The translations under genes and the position numbers were made by a program. A stretch of DNA of 64,000 bases from an uncultured Bacteriovorax sp. GTDB lineage: Bacteria; Bdellovibrionota; Bacteriovoracia; Bacteriovoracales; Bacteriovoracaceae. Below are positions 34,917-42,533 of this stretch, piece by piece. Numbering within the stretch: the first letter of the stretch is position 1; each line of letters starts with the position of its first letter. The notes under the pieces were generated by a model. The model did not search any database. It saw only the letters and a program-made list of their open reading frames with translations, and was not told the DNA's origin. The stretch lies in the NCBI GenBank assembly GCA_946481315.1, contig CAMLMH010000002.1:248001-312000 (forward strand). The letters run 5' to 3'.

Positions 34917-35266
34917 TTGCACCTGGCCTGTTTTAAGACTTTTAACTTTTCGACGGGGTGGTAAACAGGATCTGGAACTCGTAATTCAATTTTATTAATC
35001 GCCGTCAGCGATCCCTTTGTTCCATCAAATTTTTTATCTATCAAAATAGTCGCAGTTACTGGCCGGTTCATATAAGCGTAGAGTTTGGCTTCCCAGTTAA
35101 CCGGGGCCGTAATTGTCACTTGTGATTTACTTTTTTCGTTAACAAATATTACTGCGCGTCCCTTATGTTCACGAACAAAACCTTCTAGCTCATATAAACC
35201 ACAGGCCTGGGCAGGCCCGCTCAAAAAGGTGAATACGATCAGTGAACTCATCAGTTCTATTTTCAT
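34913..35266 (-). CDS. Small secreted partner protein A
   Basis: 117 residues with a signal peptide (cleavage near PAQACG). The mature ~95 residues form a beta-rich domain with Cys right after cleavage (ACGLYELEGFVRE) and at the end (ARCK), likely disulfide-linked. It shares the pattern CGxYxxxGxVR, RPVTxxxL, KF-xxx-KG and LRxPxP with the protein at 35396-35779. The stop overlaps the start of peptidase A (ATGA), so the pair is made together. A role as inhibitor, chaperone or activator of the peptidase is a guess. If mature CG is a lipobox it lacks the usual L-x-x-C, so I read it as soluble. Confidence 0.72.
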   Translation of the reverse strand: MKIELMSSLIVFTFLSGPAQACGLYELEGFVREHKGRAVIFVNEKSKSQVTITAPVNWEAKLYAYMNRPVTATILIDKKFDGTKGSLTAINKIELRVPDPVYHPVEKLKVLKQARCK

Positions 35267-35395
35267 CGATCCTTAAAATTGTAACCGCCCTTCTTTAAAA
35301 TTTGTCAGCGTAATTTAATGATTACAATTGCTTAGTTCTTTTCGGAGAGAAAGTATTAAAGCTTTAATATGACCTGAAAGATTGGCAACTAGTGA

Positions 35396-35779
35396 TTATT
35401 TAAGGCAGGGAGTTTCATTTAAAAGGAAAAAACCAGTATCTCGTGGATTAAGCGGAGCAGGAATGCGCAAACTAGCTTCACTCACAATTTGTGAGGCATA
35501 TCCCTTTTGGTGTTCAAATTTACGCTCGAGCAGTAGGGACACGGTCACTGGTCTGTCAGCAAAAGGAGTCAATTTTCCATGTTCAAATTTGTCTAATGCA
35601 ATAACGATCTCTGAAAGCGTTTTTTCGTGAACAATTACTTTGATTTCATCATCTCGTAACCTAACGATACCGTTGACCTGATATTCACCACATTTTTGTG
35701 GCGACTGTTGCATTTCTTTGGCCTGTAAAGAAAAAATTATTATCATCAAAGAAGTAAAGAGCGCGAACTTATAAAACAT
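35396..35779 (-). CDS. Small secreted partner protein B
   Basis: 127 residues with a signal peptide (cleavage near SLQAKEM), AAAGGA-type ribosome site before the ATG, and the same mature pattern as protein A: CGEYQVNGIVRL, RPVTVSLLLERKFEHQKG, LRIPAPLNP and a final PCLK. The start lies 12 bases after the stop of peptidase B on the same strand, so the two are probably co-transcribed. It does not overlap peptidase A's partner; a 129-base gap at 35267-35395 separates them. No family known to me. Confidence 0.72.
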   Translation of the reverse strand: MFYKFALFTSLMIIIFSLQAKEMQQSPQKCGEYQVNGIVRLRDDEIKVIVHEKTLSEIVIALDKFEHGKLTPFADRPVTVSLLLERKFEHQKGYASQIVSEASLRIPAPLNPRDTGFFLLNETPCLK

Positions 35780-35790
35780 GAGATTCCTTT

Positions 35791-37224
35791 CTACATTTTA
35801 ATTTTTCTGCAAGGATCATTGTAATTGAGACCCTGACGCATTTTATAAAGATCATCGTAAAACTTGCGTTCTTCCTTCGCAATTGATTCAGCGGTGTTGC
35901 GGTTTTCACCCATGAGTTTGACTATCTCTTTACTTTCTTTTTCTGCGTTTCTAATGTCCGGATATTGAAAAAGAATTTCTTCTTTTTTTCTGCGCATTTT
36001 TTTATGATGTTCTACCTGTGCTGTTAAAAAAGCTTTTTCTTTCGGGTTCTTTTCCTTTGCCACTTTGGCTGAGTAATGGGCAATCCATTTATCAGGATCT
36101 TCGTTGAGTAAGTTTTTCCAGCTATGAGTAATGGCCAGAGGGCGAGGTGAGCCTGCAACCGGTGTGATAAACTGTTCCTGCTTATCCAGGTTATGTCCAC
36201 CGAGATTACGAATTTTGTTCAGCAATTCATCCTGCTGTCTTTTATATTGTGTAAGCATATTTTTTAACTGATCAGCATAAGGACTACCTGGAACAAGCTT
36301 CTTGAAATTTTCAATTTTTCTGATGAGATCATTGAACTGCTCTTCTCTTCTGCACACTAGCTGATCTTTGCTGTTTTCTGTGAGGTAGCCTGTCATTTTA
36401 TCTGCAGTGGGATCATAGTAGTAAAGATAAGGAGTAATATGATTATACATATCTTTGACGATGCTTTGATTTTCTTCGGTACTGATCATGGGATAAGAAG
36501 CATCATTGGATTCGGCACGGGCCTTTAAAAAAGCCTGCTCCATGGTTGTTCCGGGTTTAAAGCTTGATAAGAATTTATCCATAAAGGCACCGCCACCGGT
36601 GAAAGCATAGTGAATGGGGCCGGTAGCTGTTACAATACAGGTGTTGGGTGATTTTAGTTTCTGAGTGCTGCCAGAGTGGCAACTTAAGTCGACGATTCCC
36701 ATTGTGATGCCCCGTTCATTGGTGAGTTTCACCAGTTCGGCCAGATCATCCACGTTTACGAGATTAGCATTTGAGAGATTGTTGAGGTCACCGGCAGCTT
36801 TTCCTGTTGTTGCAATCAGGTGAGTCTCTTGTCGGCCATTATTCTGAGCGCCGTGTGTATTGAGAATGACTACAAACTGATCACCAGGACGGATTTCACC
36901 CAGAAGAATTTTTGCTTTATAATTTTCTATTAACTCTTTGTAGTTTTTCGATGTGAAGTTGGATGTTTTTGTTGATCTGGGAAATTGTTCGCGCAGAATT
37001 TTTTCTGTTTCAGTATGTCCTCCGTTAAAAGACATTTCATATTGCCAGCCAGAATTGTTCAGGTTAGGAGCGAACCCTTTAAGACCGCCATCAAAAATGG
37101 TTTTTCTCCCTTCCGGTTCACCACCGCCACCTAAAAAGGCCAGGTAGTTTTCGGCATAAACACAAGTGGTACTAAGAGCTAAACAAAGAATGGAGAGAGT
37201 GTAAGTCAGTTTCATAATCTCCAT
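35791..37224 (-). CDS. Secreted caspase-fold (clan CD) peptidase, paralogue B
   Basis: 477 residues, clearly paralogous to the protein at 33462-34916. It has a signal peptide (cleavage near CVYAEN), LAFLGGGGEPEGRKTIFD, FNGGHTETEKI, the His124-Gly125 dyad partner (FVVILNTHGAQ) and Cys182 (MGIVDLSCHSG). The His-to-Cys distance (58) is the same in both. The C-terminal helical part ends with DPCRKIKM. An alternative start at 37215 (MKLTY) would still leave the signal peptide intact. The partner gene B follows after 11 bases. Clan CD includes caspases, legumain, gingipain and separase; the exact subfamily is open. Confidence 0.8.
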   Translation of the reverse strand: MEIMKLTYTLSILCLALSTTCVYAENYLAFLGGGGEPEGRKTIFDGGLKGFAPNLNNSGWQYEMSFNGGHTETEKILREQFPRSTKTSNFTSKNYKELIENYKAKILLGEIRPGDQFVVILNTHGAQNNGRQETHLIATTGKAAGDLNNLSNANLVNVDDLAELVKLTNERGITMGIVDLSCHSGSTQKLKSPNTCIVTATGPIHYAFTGGGAFMDKFLSSFKPGTTMEQAFLKARAESNDASYPMISTEENQSIVKDMYNHITPYLYYYDPTADKMTGYLTENSKDQLVCRREEQFNDLIRKIENFKKLVPGSPYADQLKNMLTQYKRQQDELLNKIRNLGGHNLDKQEQFITPVAGSPRPLAITHSWKNLLNEDPDKWIAHYSAKVAKEKNPKEKAFLTAQVEHHKKMRRKKEEILFQYPDIRNAEKESKEIVKLMGENRNTAESIAKEERKFYDDLYKMRQGLNYNDPCRKIKM

Positions 37225-37256
37225 TGAAACATGACCTTAATTTTGCAGCAAGACAA

Positions 37257-37293
37257 GCGCCTTTTTCCCAGTTAATGGCCGGTAAAAAGGCGC
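37257..37293 (-). terminator. Terminator-like hairpin after fba
   Basis: GCGCCTTTTT (37257-37266) pairs with AAAAAGGCGC (37284-37293) in a 10-bp perfect stem with a 17-base loop. Reading leftward from fba it lies 14 bases after the stop. The following TTGTCTTGC is only partly T-rich, so termination may be incomplete. Confidence 0.6.
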
Positions 37294-37306
37294 AAGATCG
37301 AAGTAA

Positions 37307-38332
37307 TTATTGAAGTAAACTTTTACCGGTTGATTTCAAATCATCACAGGCAGTGGCAATTCTTTCTGTCATACCTTTTTCAGCAAGTTTATTCCATTCC
37401 CGTGGGTCGTAATGTTTTTTAGAACCGACTTCGCCGTCGATTTTTAAAACCTTATCGTAGTTTTTAAGCATGTAATCTACAACGGGGCGAGTATAGGCAT
37501 ACTGAGTGTCTGTATCAATATTCATTTTGATGACTCCGTAGCCAAGTGTCTCGTGGATTTCATGCAGCTCTGATCCTGATCCTCCATGGAAAACCAGGTA
37601 GTGTTCAGCTTCTTTACCAAAGGCCTTTAGCACAGCCGCCTGACCATCGCGAAGAATAGTTGGCTTTAATTTAACATTACCAGGTTTGTAGACACCGTGA
37701 ACGTTACCAAAAGTAGCTGCGTACATAAAAGTTCCGATCGGACGGAGGGCCCGGCAGATTTCCACCATTTCTTCTGCTGTCGTATAGAGTTTATCGGCCG
37801 GAGTTCCTTCCGTATTGTGGCCGTCTTCTTCACCTCCAACAACACCTGTTTCAACTTCCAGGATCAGTTCACTCTTAGCAAAACGCTCTAAAAGCGCTTT
37901 AGACTGCTTAATATTTTCCGCAAGCGGAAGCTCTGATCCGTCAAACATATGGGAGTTAAACAGGTTGGGAAGTCCCTGAGCCCGTCTTTTTTCTGTTTCG
38001 GCCACCAGCGGGAGCATGAAACTGTCAACATACTGGGGATGACAGTGATCAGTGTGAAGAGCGATGAGCACATTGTATTTTTCGGCCATCAGGTGAACGT
38101 GCTGAGCCAGAGAAATCGCTCCAAGGGCCATATCACCAACTCCCTGACCGGAAGCAAACTTCCCCCCGCCGGTGGATACCTGAATGATCCCGTCCGAGCG
38201 TTTATCGGCAAAGGCCTTGAGGGCAGCATTGGCAGTTGACATAGACGTTACATTAATCGCTGGATACGCATATCCACCGAGTTTCGCCTTTTCTAACATT
38301 TGTTTATATTGTTTGGGTGTTGCAACAGGCAT
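37307..38332 (-). CDS. fbaA: Class II fructose-bisphosphate aldolase
   Basis: Zinc enzyme that splits fructose-1,6-bisphosphate into glyceraldehyde-3-phosphate and dihydroxyacetone phosphate. The 341-residue protein shows AYPAINVTSMSTANAAL, the metal and catalytic ALHTDHCHP (Asp and His), ILEVETGVVGGEEDGHN, ATFGNVHGVYKPGNVKL with zinc His, VFHGGSGS, and NIDTDTQYAYTRPV. Length and motifs fit the E. coli FbaA (type A) group. The ATG has AAGGAG. It is divergent from the dehydrogenase gene. Confidence 0.95.
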   Translation of the reverse strand: MPVATPKQYKQMLEKAKLGGYAYPAINVTSMSTANAALKAFADKRSDGIIQVSTGGGKFASGQGVGDMALGAISLAQHVHLMAEKYNVLIALHTDHCHPQYVDSFMLPLVAETEKRRAQGLPNLFNSHMFDGSELPLAENIKQSKALLERFAKSELILEVETGVVGGEEDGHNTEGTPADKLYTTAEEMVEICRALRPIGTFMYAATFGNVHGVYKPGNVKLKPTILRDGQAAVLKAFGKEAEHYLVFHGGSGSELHEIHETLGYGVIKMNIDTDTQYAYTRPVVDYMLKNYDKVLKIDGEVGSKKHYDPREWNKLAEKGMTERIATACDDLKSTGKSLLQ

Positions 38333-38475
38333 AGATTCTCCTTACACGAGTCGTTAAGTCGGTCAAAAATTCGCTCACAAATTGTAGAATGAATTCTTTT
38401 TTGTTACTATAAAAATCCTAAAAAAGATTTAATTACCTGCGCACTTTAACCCAAGGTGTAACCCGAGGATTGGCA

Positions 38476-40521
38476 ATGCTTAAAAAAGTTGAGAAAAAAT
38501 ATTCAGTGAAAAAGACCCCTAAGGCCCAGTTAAAAAAATGGTACGAGTTGATGACACTAGGCAGACTCCTAGATGAAAGAGCTCCTAATTACTTAAAACA
38601 AGCGATCGGCTGGTCTTACCACGCTCCTTATGCCGGTCACGACGCCATTCAATTGGCCATTGGCCAAACCTTTGTTAGAGGAGAAGATCATCTTTTCCCT
38701 TACTACCGCGATATGCTGACGGCGGTAGCAGCAGGTATCACGGCCGAGGAAATCATTTTAAACGGGATTTCTAAGGCCACGGACCTAGCTTCCGGTGGTC
38801 GTCATATGTCCAATCACTTTGCCAAACCAGAATGGAAGATTCATAACGTTTCAAGCTGTACAGGGAATCATACGTTGCACGCAGCAGGAGTTGCCCGGGC
38901 AATGAAGCGCTATAAACACAAAGGTGTGGCCATATCTTCTCAGGGGGAATCCTCTGTTTCAGAAGGCTATTGTTATGAAGCAATCAATGGAGCTTCTTGT
39001 GAAAAGCTTCCGGTCATTTTTGTTTTCCAGGATAACGGATACGGAATTTCTGTTCCTAAACGTGATCAGACTGCAAACGAAAGAGTGGCCGATAACTTCT
39101 CGGGTTTTGCCAACCTACGTATCATTCACTGTGACGGAAAAGATGTTTTTGATTCCATGAGTGCGATGGAAGAAGCGCGCAGGCATGCGATTGAAAAATC
39201 AGAGCCGGTTATTGTTCACGCTGATTGCGTGAGAATCGGTAATCACTCTAACTCTGATAAACACGAATGGTACCGTGACGAAAAGGAAAGAGAAGAGGCT
39301 AAAGCGCAGGATCCATACCTTCGCTACAGAAAAGAGCTTCTTGAGAGCAAAGTTTTTTCTGAAGACGAACTAAAGGCCGTTGAAGAAGACATGAAAAAAG
39401 TTGTACTCGACGCTCATACCAAAGCGATGAAAGCGCCAAATCCTGATCCGTCTTCTATTTACGATTTCGTCTTACCGGAACCATATGTTTCAACAAAATA
39501 TCCGGAAGGACTGCATAACGATTCATCAGAACCCATCAAGTTCATTGATGCCATTAACGGAACACTTAAAGCAGAATTCCGTCATAACCCGAATACTTTT
39601 ATCTGGGGCCAGGACATGGCCAATAAGGAAAAGGGCGGCATCTTTAACGTTTCAAAAGGAATGCAGCAGGAATTCGGCGTTGAGAGAGTCTTTAACGGGC
39701 CGATCGCTGAAGATTTTATTCTGGGAACTGCAAATGGTTTCTCGCGTTTCAGAGATGATATCCGCGTGTGTGTGGAAGGAGCAGAGTTCGCGGACTACTT
39801 CTGGCCGGCCATGGAACAATTTGTAGAAATGACTCATGATTACTGGAGAAGTAACGGAGCTTTCTGTCCAAATGTGATTATCCGTCTGGCAAGCGGAGGC
39901 TATATCGGTGGTGGATTGTACCACTCGCAAAATATTGAAGGGGCCCTGGCCACTTTCCCGGGAATCAGAATCGTATCACCATCCTTTGCTGACGATGCCG
40001 CCGGTCTTTTACGAACGGCCTTCCGTTCAAAAGGCCCGACTGTTTATCTTGAACCAAAAGCTCTTTATAACTCTAAGCAGGCCATGAGTTCAGTGCCGGA
40101 AGATTTCGAAGTTCCATTCGGAAAATGCCGTGTGAGAAGAGAAGGATCTGACCTGACAGTCCTAACTTATGGAAACACAACTCACATGTGTTTAGAGGCG
40201 GCAGAAAATCTTTCCAAAGAAGGATATAACGTTGAAGTCGTCGATCTGCGTTCACTTGTGCCACTAGATGAAGAAGGAATTGTTGCTTCAATCAGAAAAA
40301 CCAACCGCTGTTTGATCGTTCATGAAGATAAAGTCTTTGGTGGATTTGGCGGAGAGTTGGTCGGGATTATCAATGATAAAGCTTTCGAATACCTCGATGC
40401 ACCAGTAAAGCGTGTGGGGTCTACTTTCACGCCGGTCGGTTTTAACCGTATCCTCGAACGCGCGATCCTGCCTAATACTGAAAGAATTCAGGAAGGTATG
40501 TTAAGCCTGCTGAAATACTAA
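38476..40521 (+). CDS. Thiamine-dependent dehydrogenase E1, alpha-beta fusion
   Basis: About 681 residues combining both E1 subunits of a 2-oxoacid dehydrogenase. The alpha part (about 1-330) has the TPP region SSQGESSVSEGYCYEAINGAS with VFQDNGYGISVP. The beta part (about 350-681) has WGQDMANKEKGGIFNVSKGM, EDFILGTANGF, LASGGYIGGGLYHSQNIE and VVDLRSLVPLDEE. The layout is that of branched-chain (or pyruvate) E1 fused into one chain. The chosen ATG (38476) has GAGG upstream; a TTG two codons earlier is the first in-frame start. No E2 or E3 gene is adjacent, so those must be elsewhere. A strong terminator follows. Confidence 0.9.
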   Translation: MLKKVEKKYSVKKTPKAQLKKWYELMTLGRLLDERAPNYLKQAIGWSYHAPYAGHDAIQLAIGQTFVRGEDHLFPYYRDMLTAVAAGITAEEIILNGISKATDLASGGRHMSNHFAKPEWKIHNVSSCTGNHTLHAAGVARAMKRYKHKGVAISSQGESSVSEGYCYEAINGASCEKLPVIFVFQDNGYGISVPKRDQTANERVADNFSGFANLRIIHCDGKDVFDSMSAMEEARRHAIEKSEPVIVHADCVRIGNHSNSDKHEWYRDEKEREEAKAQDPYLRYRKELLESKVFSEDELKAVEEDMKKVVLDAHTKAMKAPNPDPSSIYDFVLPEPYVSTKYPEGLHNDSSEPIKFIDAINGTLKAEFRHNPNTFIWGQDMANKEKGGIFNVSKGMQQEFGVERVFNGPIAEDFILGTANGFSRFRDDIRVCVEGAEFADYFWPAMEQFVEMTHDYWRSNGAFCPNVIIRLASGGYIGGGLYHSQNIEGALATFPGIRIVSPSFADDAAGLLRTAFRSKGPTVYLEPKALYNSKQAMSSVPEDFEVPFGKCRVRREGSDLTVLTYGNTTHMCLEAAENLSKEGYNVEVVDLRSLVPLDEEGIVASIRKTNRCLIVHEDKVFGGFGGELVGIINDKAFEYLDAPVKRVGSTFTPVGFNRILERAILPNTERIQEGMLSLLKY

Positions 40522-40559
40522 AGTATTAATGACATTTAATTCATAAATTAATGACTAAA

Positions 40560-40587
40560 ATCCCGGGCCCGTTCCCGGGATTTTTTT
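40560..40587 (+). terminator. Rho-independent terminator after the E1 gene
   Basis: ATCCCGGG (40560-40567) pairs perfectly with CCCGGGAT (40574-40581) around a CCCGTT loop, followed by a T-run to 40587. Confidence 0.93.
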
Positions 40588-40642
40588 ATCCTTTTTTCTC
40601 AGTTGCCGAATAGACAAAAGCGTAAAACAGCCAGGGCAATCT

Positions 40643-41998
40643 ATGAGTCGCACGCTTGTCATCTCGGACAATGAATTTCTGAACATCTTGTACATGATGA
40701 ACCTGGAAGTTTATCTAGGCACTGATGTGGATCTTGCGACAACCTATGAGACAGCGCAGGCCATGCTTAAGTCTAAAACAAAGTATGATCTGGTCATCGC
40801 TTTACATAGACTCGGAGGAGTGGATATTTCCAAAGCGTTACTCGAGTTTCGCGGCTCCTATGGCATCAAATCTCCTGTCGTCATTGTGGGTGGTGAAAAC
40901 GATCGTGAAATTGATCTAAAAACATTTGTTGTGGCTTCCAAATATGCCCTGCAGCCCCTTCTGAAACGATCAGCAACTATTCTGGGAGTAACAGCAAAAC
41001 AAATGGCAGCAATGGATGTAGGGGAGTACTATCCTCTCTCTTTGGCTTCGTTGGAATCACTATCAAGGGTTCCTTGTAATTTATACGTTCAGCAGGATGA
41101 GAAAAGTTATAAAAGCCTGGCCCGCGCTAACGATCCACTTGAACAGAGTTTTAAGCAGATTCGGGAACAAGGAATCGATAAGATCTTCGTTAAGAGTCAT
41201 GATCGTCTGTCAATTGTTAACAATGTTTCCATTAAGCTCATCGAAAGAATAACAGCTGCATTAAAAAATGCTGATCATCTTTCAACCGATAAGAAAGTGG
41301 AACTTCTTAACGATGGCTATGAGTTTGCAGCCGCTAATCTTTTCTCCAGTGAGGAAATTAAACAGGAGATGCAGGAAATTGCAACGGCATCCGCCAAGGT
41401 TATGCAGGATGTAGTCAAAGACAGCACTCATTTAAAGAATCTGCTGGCTTCAATGCTTCATAATAAAAGTGGTTATATTTTTACCCATTCTCTGATTGCC
41501 AGTTATACCGCAAATCACATAATCAAAAATGTCGCCTGGGGAGGAGAAGGACAAAGCGAGAAAATTAATTTTGTGCTTTTCTTTCACGATATTTATCTAG
41601 CACCTCTTTATTTGAAATACCCCAACCTGGGTGTTGAGCAGGAGCTTCTCACTTCCAAAGAACTTACTGAAAAAGAAAAAGAGATTTTTCTCAATCACGC
41701 AAAACTGGCCGCTGAACTGGTTGTTTCATATAAACGCTGTCCGATGGGAGCAGATGTCCTGATTAAACAGCATCATGGAATGAAAAAAGGATCTGGATTT
41801 GCGCTTCGTTTTCCGGAAGATCTCTCTCCCTTATCAAAAGTATTGGTTGTGGCCGAAGCTTTTGTGGAGCAATTTATGATCTGTCAAAAAGAGAATCGCA
41901 AAGTTGAAATGAAGATCATAATCCCCAAACTGATTGAAGACTTTCAGTCACAGTCATATATTAAAATTGTTCAGACCTTGGTGAATCTACCGCTGTAA
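40643..41998 (+). CDS. Receiver-like/HD-domain signalling protein (degenerate HD-GYP)
   Basis: 451 residues. The N-terminal ~125 residues look like a response-regulator receiver, but the phosphoacceptor position (YDLVIA) has Ala instead of Asp. The C-terminal half (from about 270) is an HD-type phosphohydrolase fold. It has HSLIAS, the FFHDIYL His-Asp at ~312, HAKLAAEL and KQHHGMKKGSGF at ~376. The last motif replaces GYP by GF-like residues. HD-GYP enzymes degrade c-di-GMP; with these changes the protein may bind rather than cleave it, or act on another nucleotide. No signal peptide. It is followed by a convergent gene 2 bases after the stop. Confidence 0.72.
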   Translation: MSRTLVISDNEFLNILYMMNLEVYLGTDVDLATTYETAQAMLKSKTKYDLVIALHRLGGVDISKALLEFRGSYGIKSPVVIVGGENDREIDLKTFVVASKYALQPLLKRSATILGVTAKQMAAMDVGEYYPLSLASLESLSRVPCNLYVQQDEKSYKSLARANDPLEQSFKQIREQGIDKIFVKSHDRLSIVNNVSIKLIERITAALKNADHLSTDKKVELLNDGYEFAAANLFSSEEIKQEMQEIATASAKVMQDVVKDSTHLKNLLASMLHNKSGYIFTHSLIASYTANHIIKNVAWGGEGQSEKINFVLFFHDIYLAPLYLKYPNLGVEQELLTSKELTEKEKEIFLNHAKLAAELVVSYKRCPMGADVLIKQHHGMKKGSGFALRFPEDLSPLSKVLVVAEAFVEQFMICQKENRKVEMKIIIPKLIEDFQSQSYIKIVQTLVNLPL

Positions 41999-41999
41999 G

Positions 42000-42476
42000 C
42001 TAATTTTTTGGTGGACAATATTTATTTCTGAATTCCGTCTGCTTATCGACTGCATCCCATTCCAGGCTTTCATCATTCAGATCCCAATTTTGGTACTTCA
42101 CCTGAAAATAATGAACCAGCTCATGCACAACAGAATCATCCATACAACGCTGATTGCGTTCGTACCATTCTGCATCGTCCATTATGTAGACTTCATTTCT
42201 TTCGACTGCAAAAGCATTCGTGAACACGTCCGGACGGAAGCCCCACTGTTTTTCCAGTGCATCCTGGAATTGTTTAAGCGGCGTAGAGCTGGCAAAAAAA
42301 TACTTCGGCATGGGAACGTCGTCGCGCTTTTCCAGGTTCTTCATTTCCAGCGTTTTATTGAAGAGAAATTCGAGTGTGTATTTCAACTTAGCAGGTGCCG
42401 GCGGTTTAGAACCAGCCCAGGACGCAGTTGATGTTAGAGTACATACGAGAAATGTCAGCAGAATTGATTTTTTCAT
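42000..42476 (-). CDS. Small secreted HELVH protein (DUF6647-like)
   Basis: 158 residues with a signal peptide (cleavage near SWAGSK). Near the end is VVHELVHYFQ, a HExxH zinc-binding motif, followed by ESLEWDAVDKQTEF, whose Glu could be a third ligand. This resembles small DUF6647-type proteins. It may be a secreted metallopeptidase or a zinc-binding domain that has lost activity. The start ATG has no good Shine-Dalgarno sequence. The upstream cyclase gene ends 57 bases away with a hairpin between them. Confidence 0.7.
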   Translation of the reverse strand: MKKSILLTFLVCTLTSTASWAGSKPPAPAKLKYTLEFLFNKTLEMKNLEKRDDVPMPKYFFASSTPLKQFQDALEKQWGFRPDVFTNAFAVERNEVYIMDDAEWYERNQRCMDDSVVHELVHYFQVKYQNWDLNDESLEWDAVDKQTEFRNKYCPPKN

Positions 42477-42487
42477 GGGGGGAGATT

Positions 42488-42518
42488 AGGCCAGCTGAAA
42501 TGCTTTTTCAACTGGCCT
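42488..42518. other. Intergenic hairpin after the cyclase gene
   Basis: AGGCCAG (42488-42494) and CTGGCCT (42512-42518) pair perfectly, with further internal pairing. No T-run follows on the minus strand, so it may stabilise or partly terminate the cyclase transcript before the HELVH gene. Confidence 0.45.
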
Positions 42519-42533
42519 CTCTCTAACCTAAAC

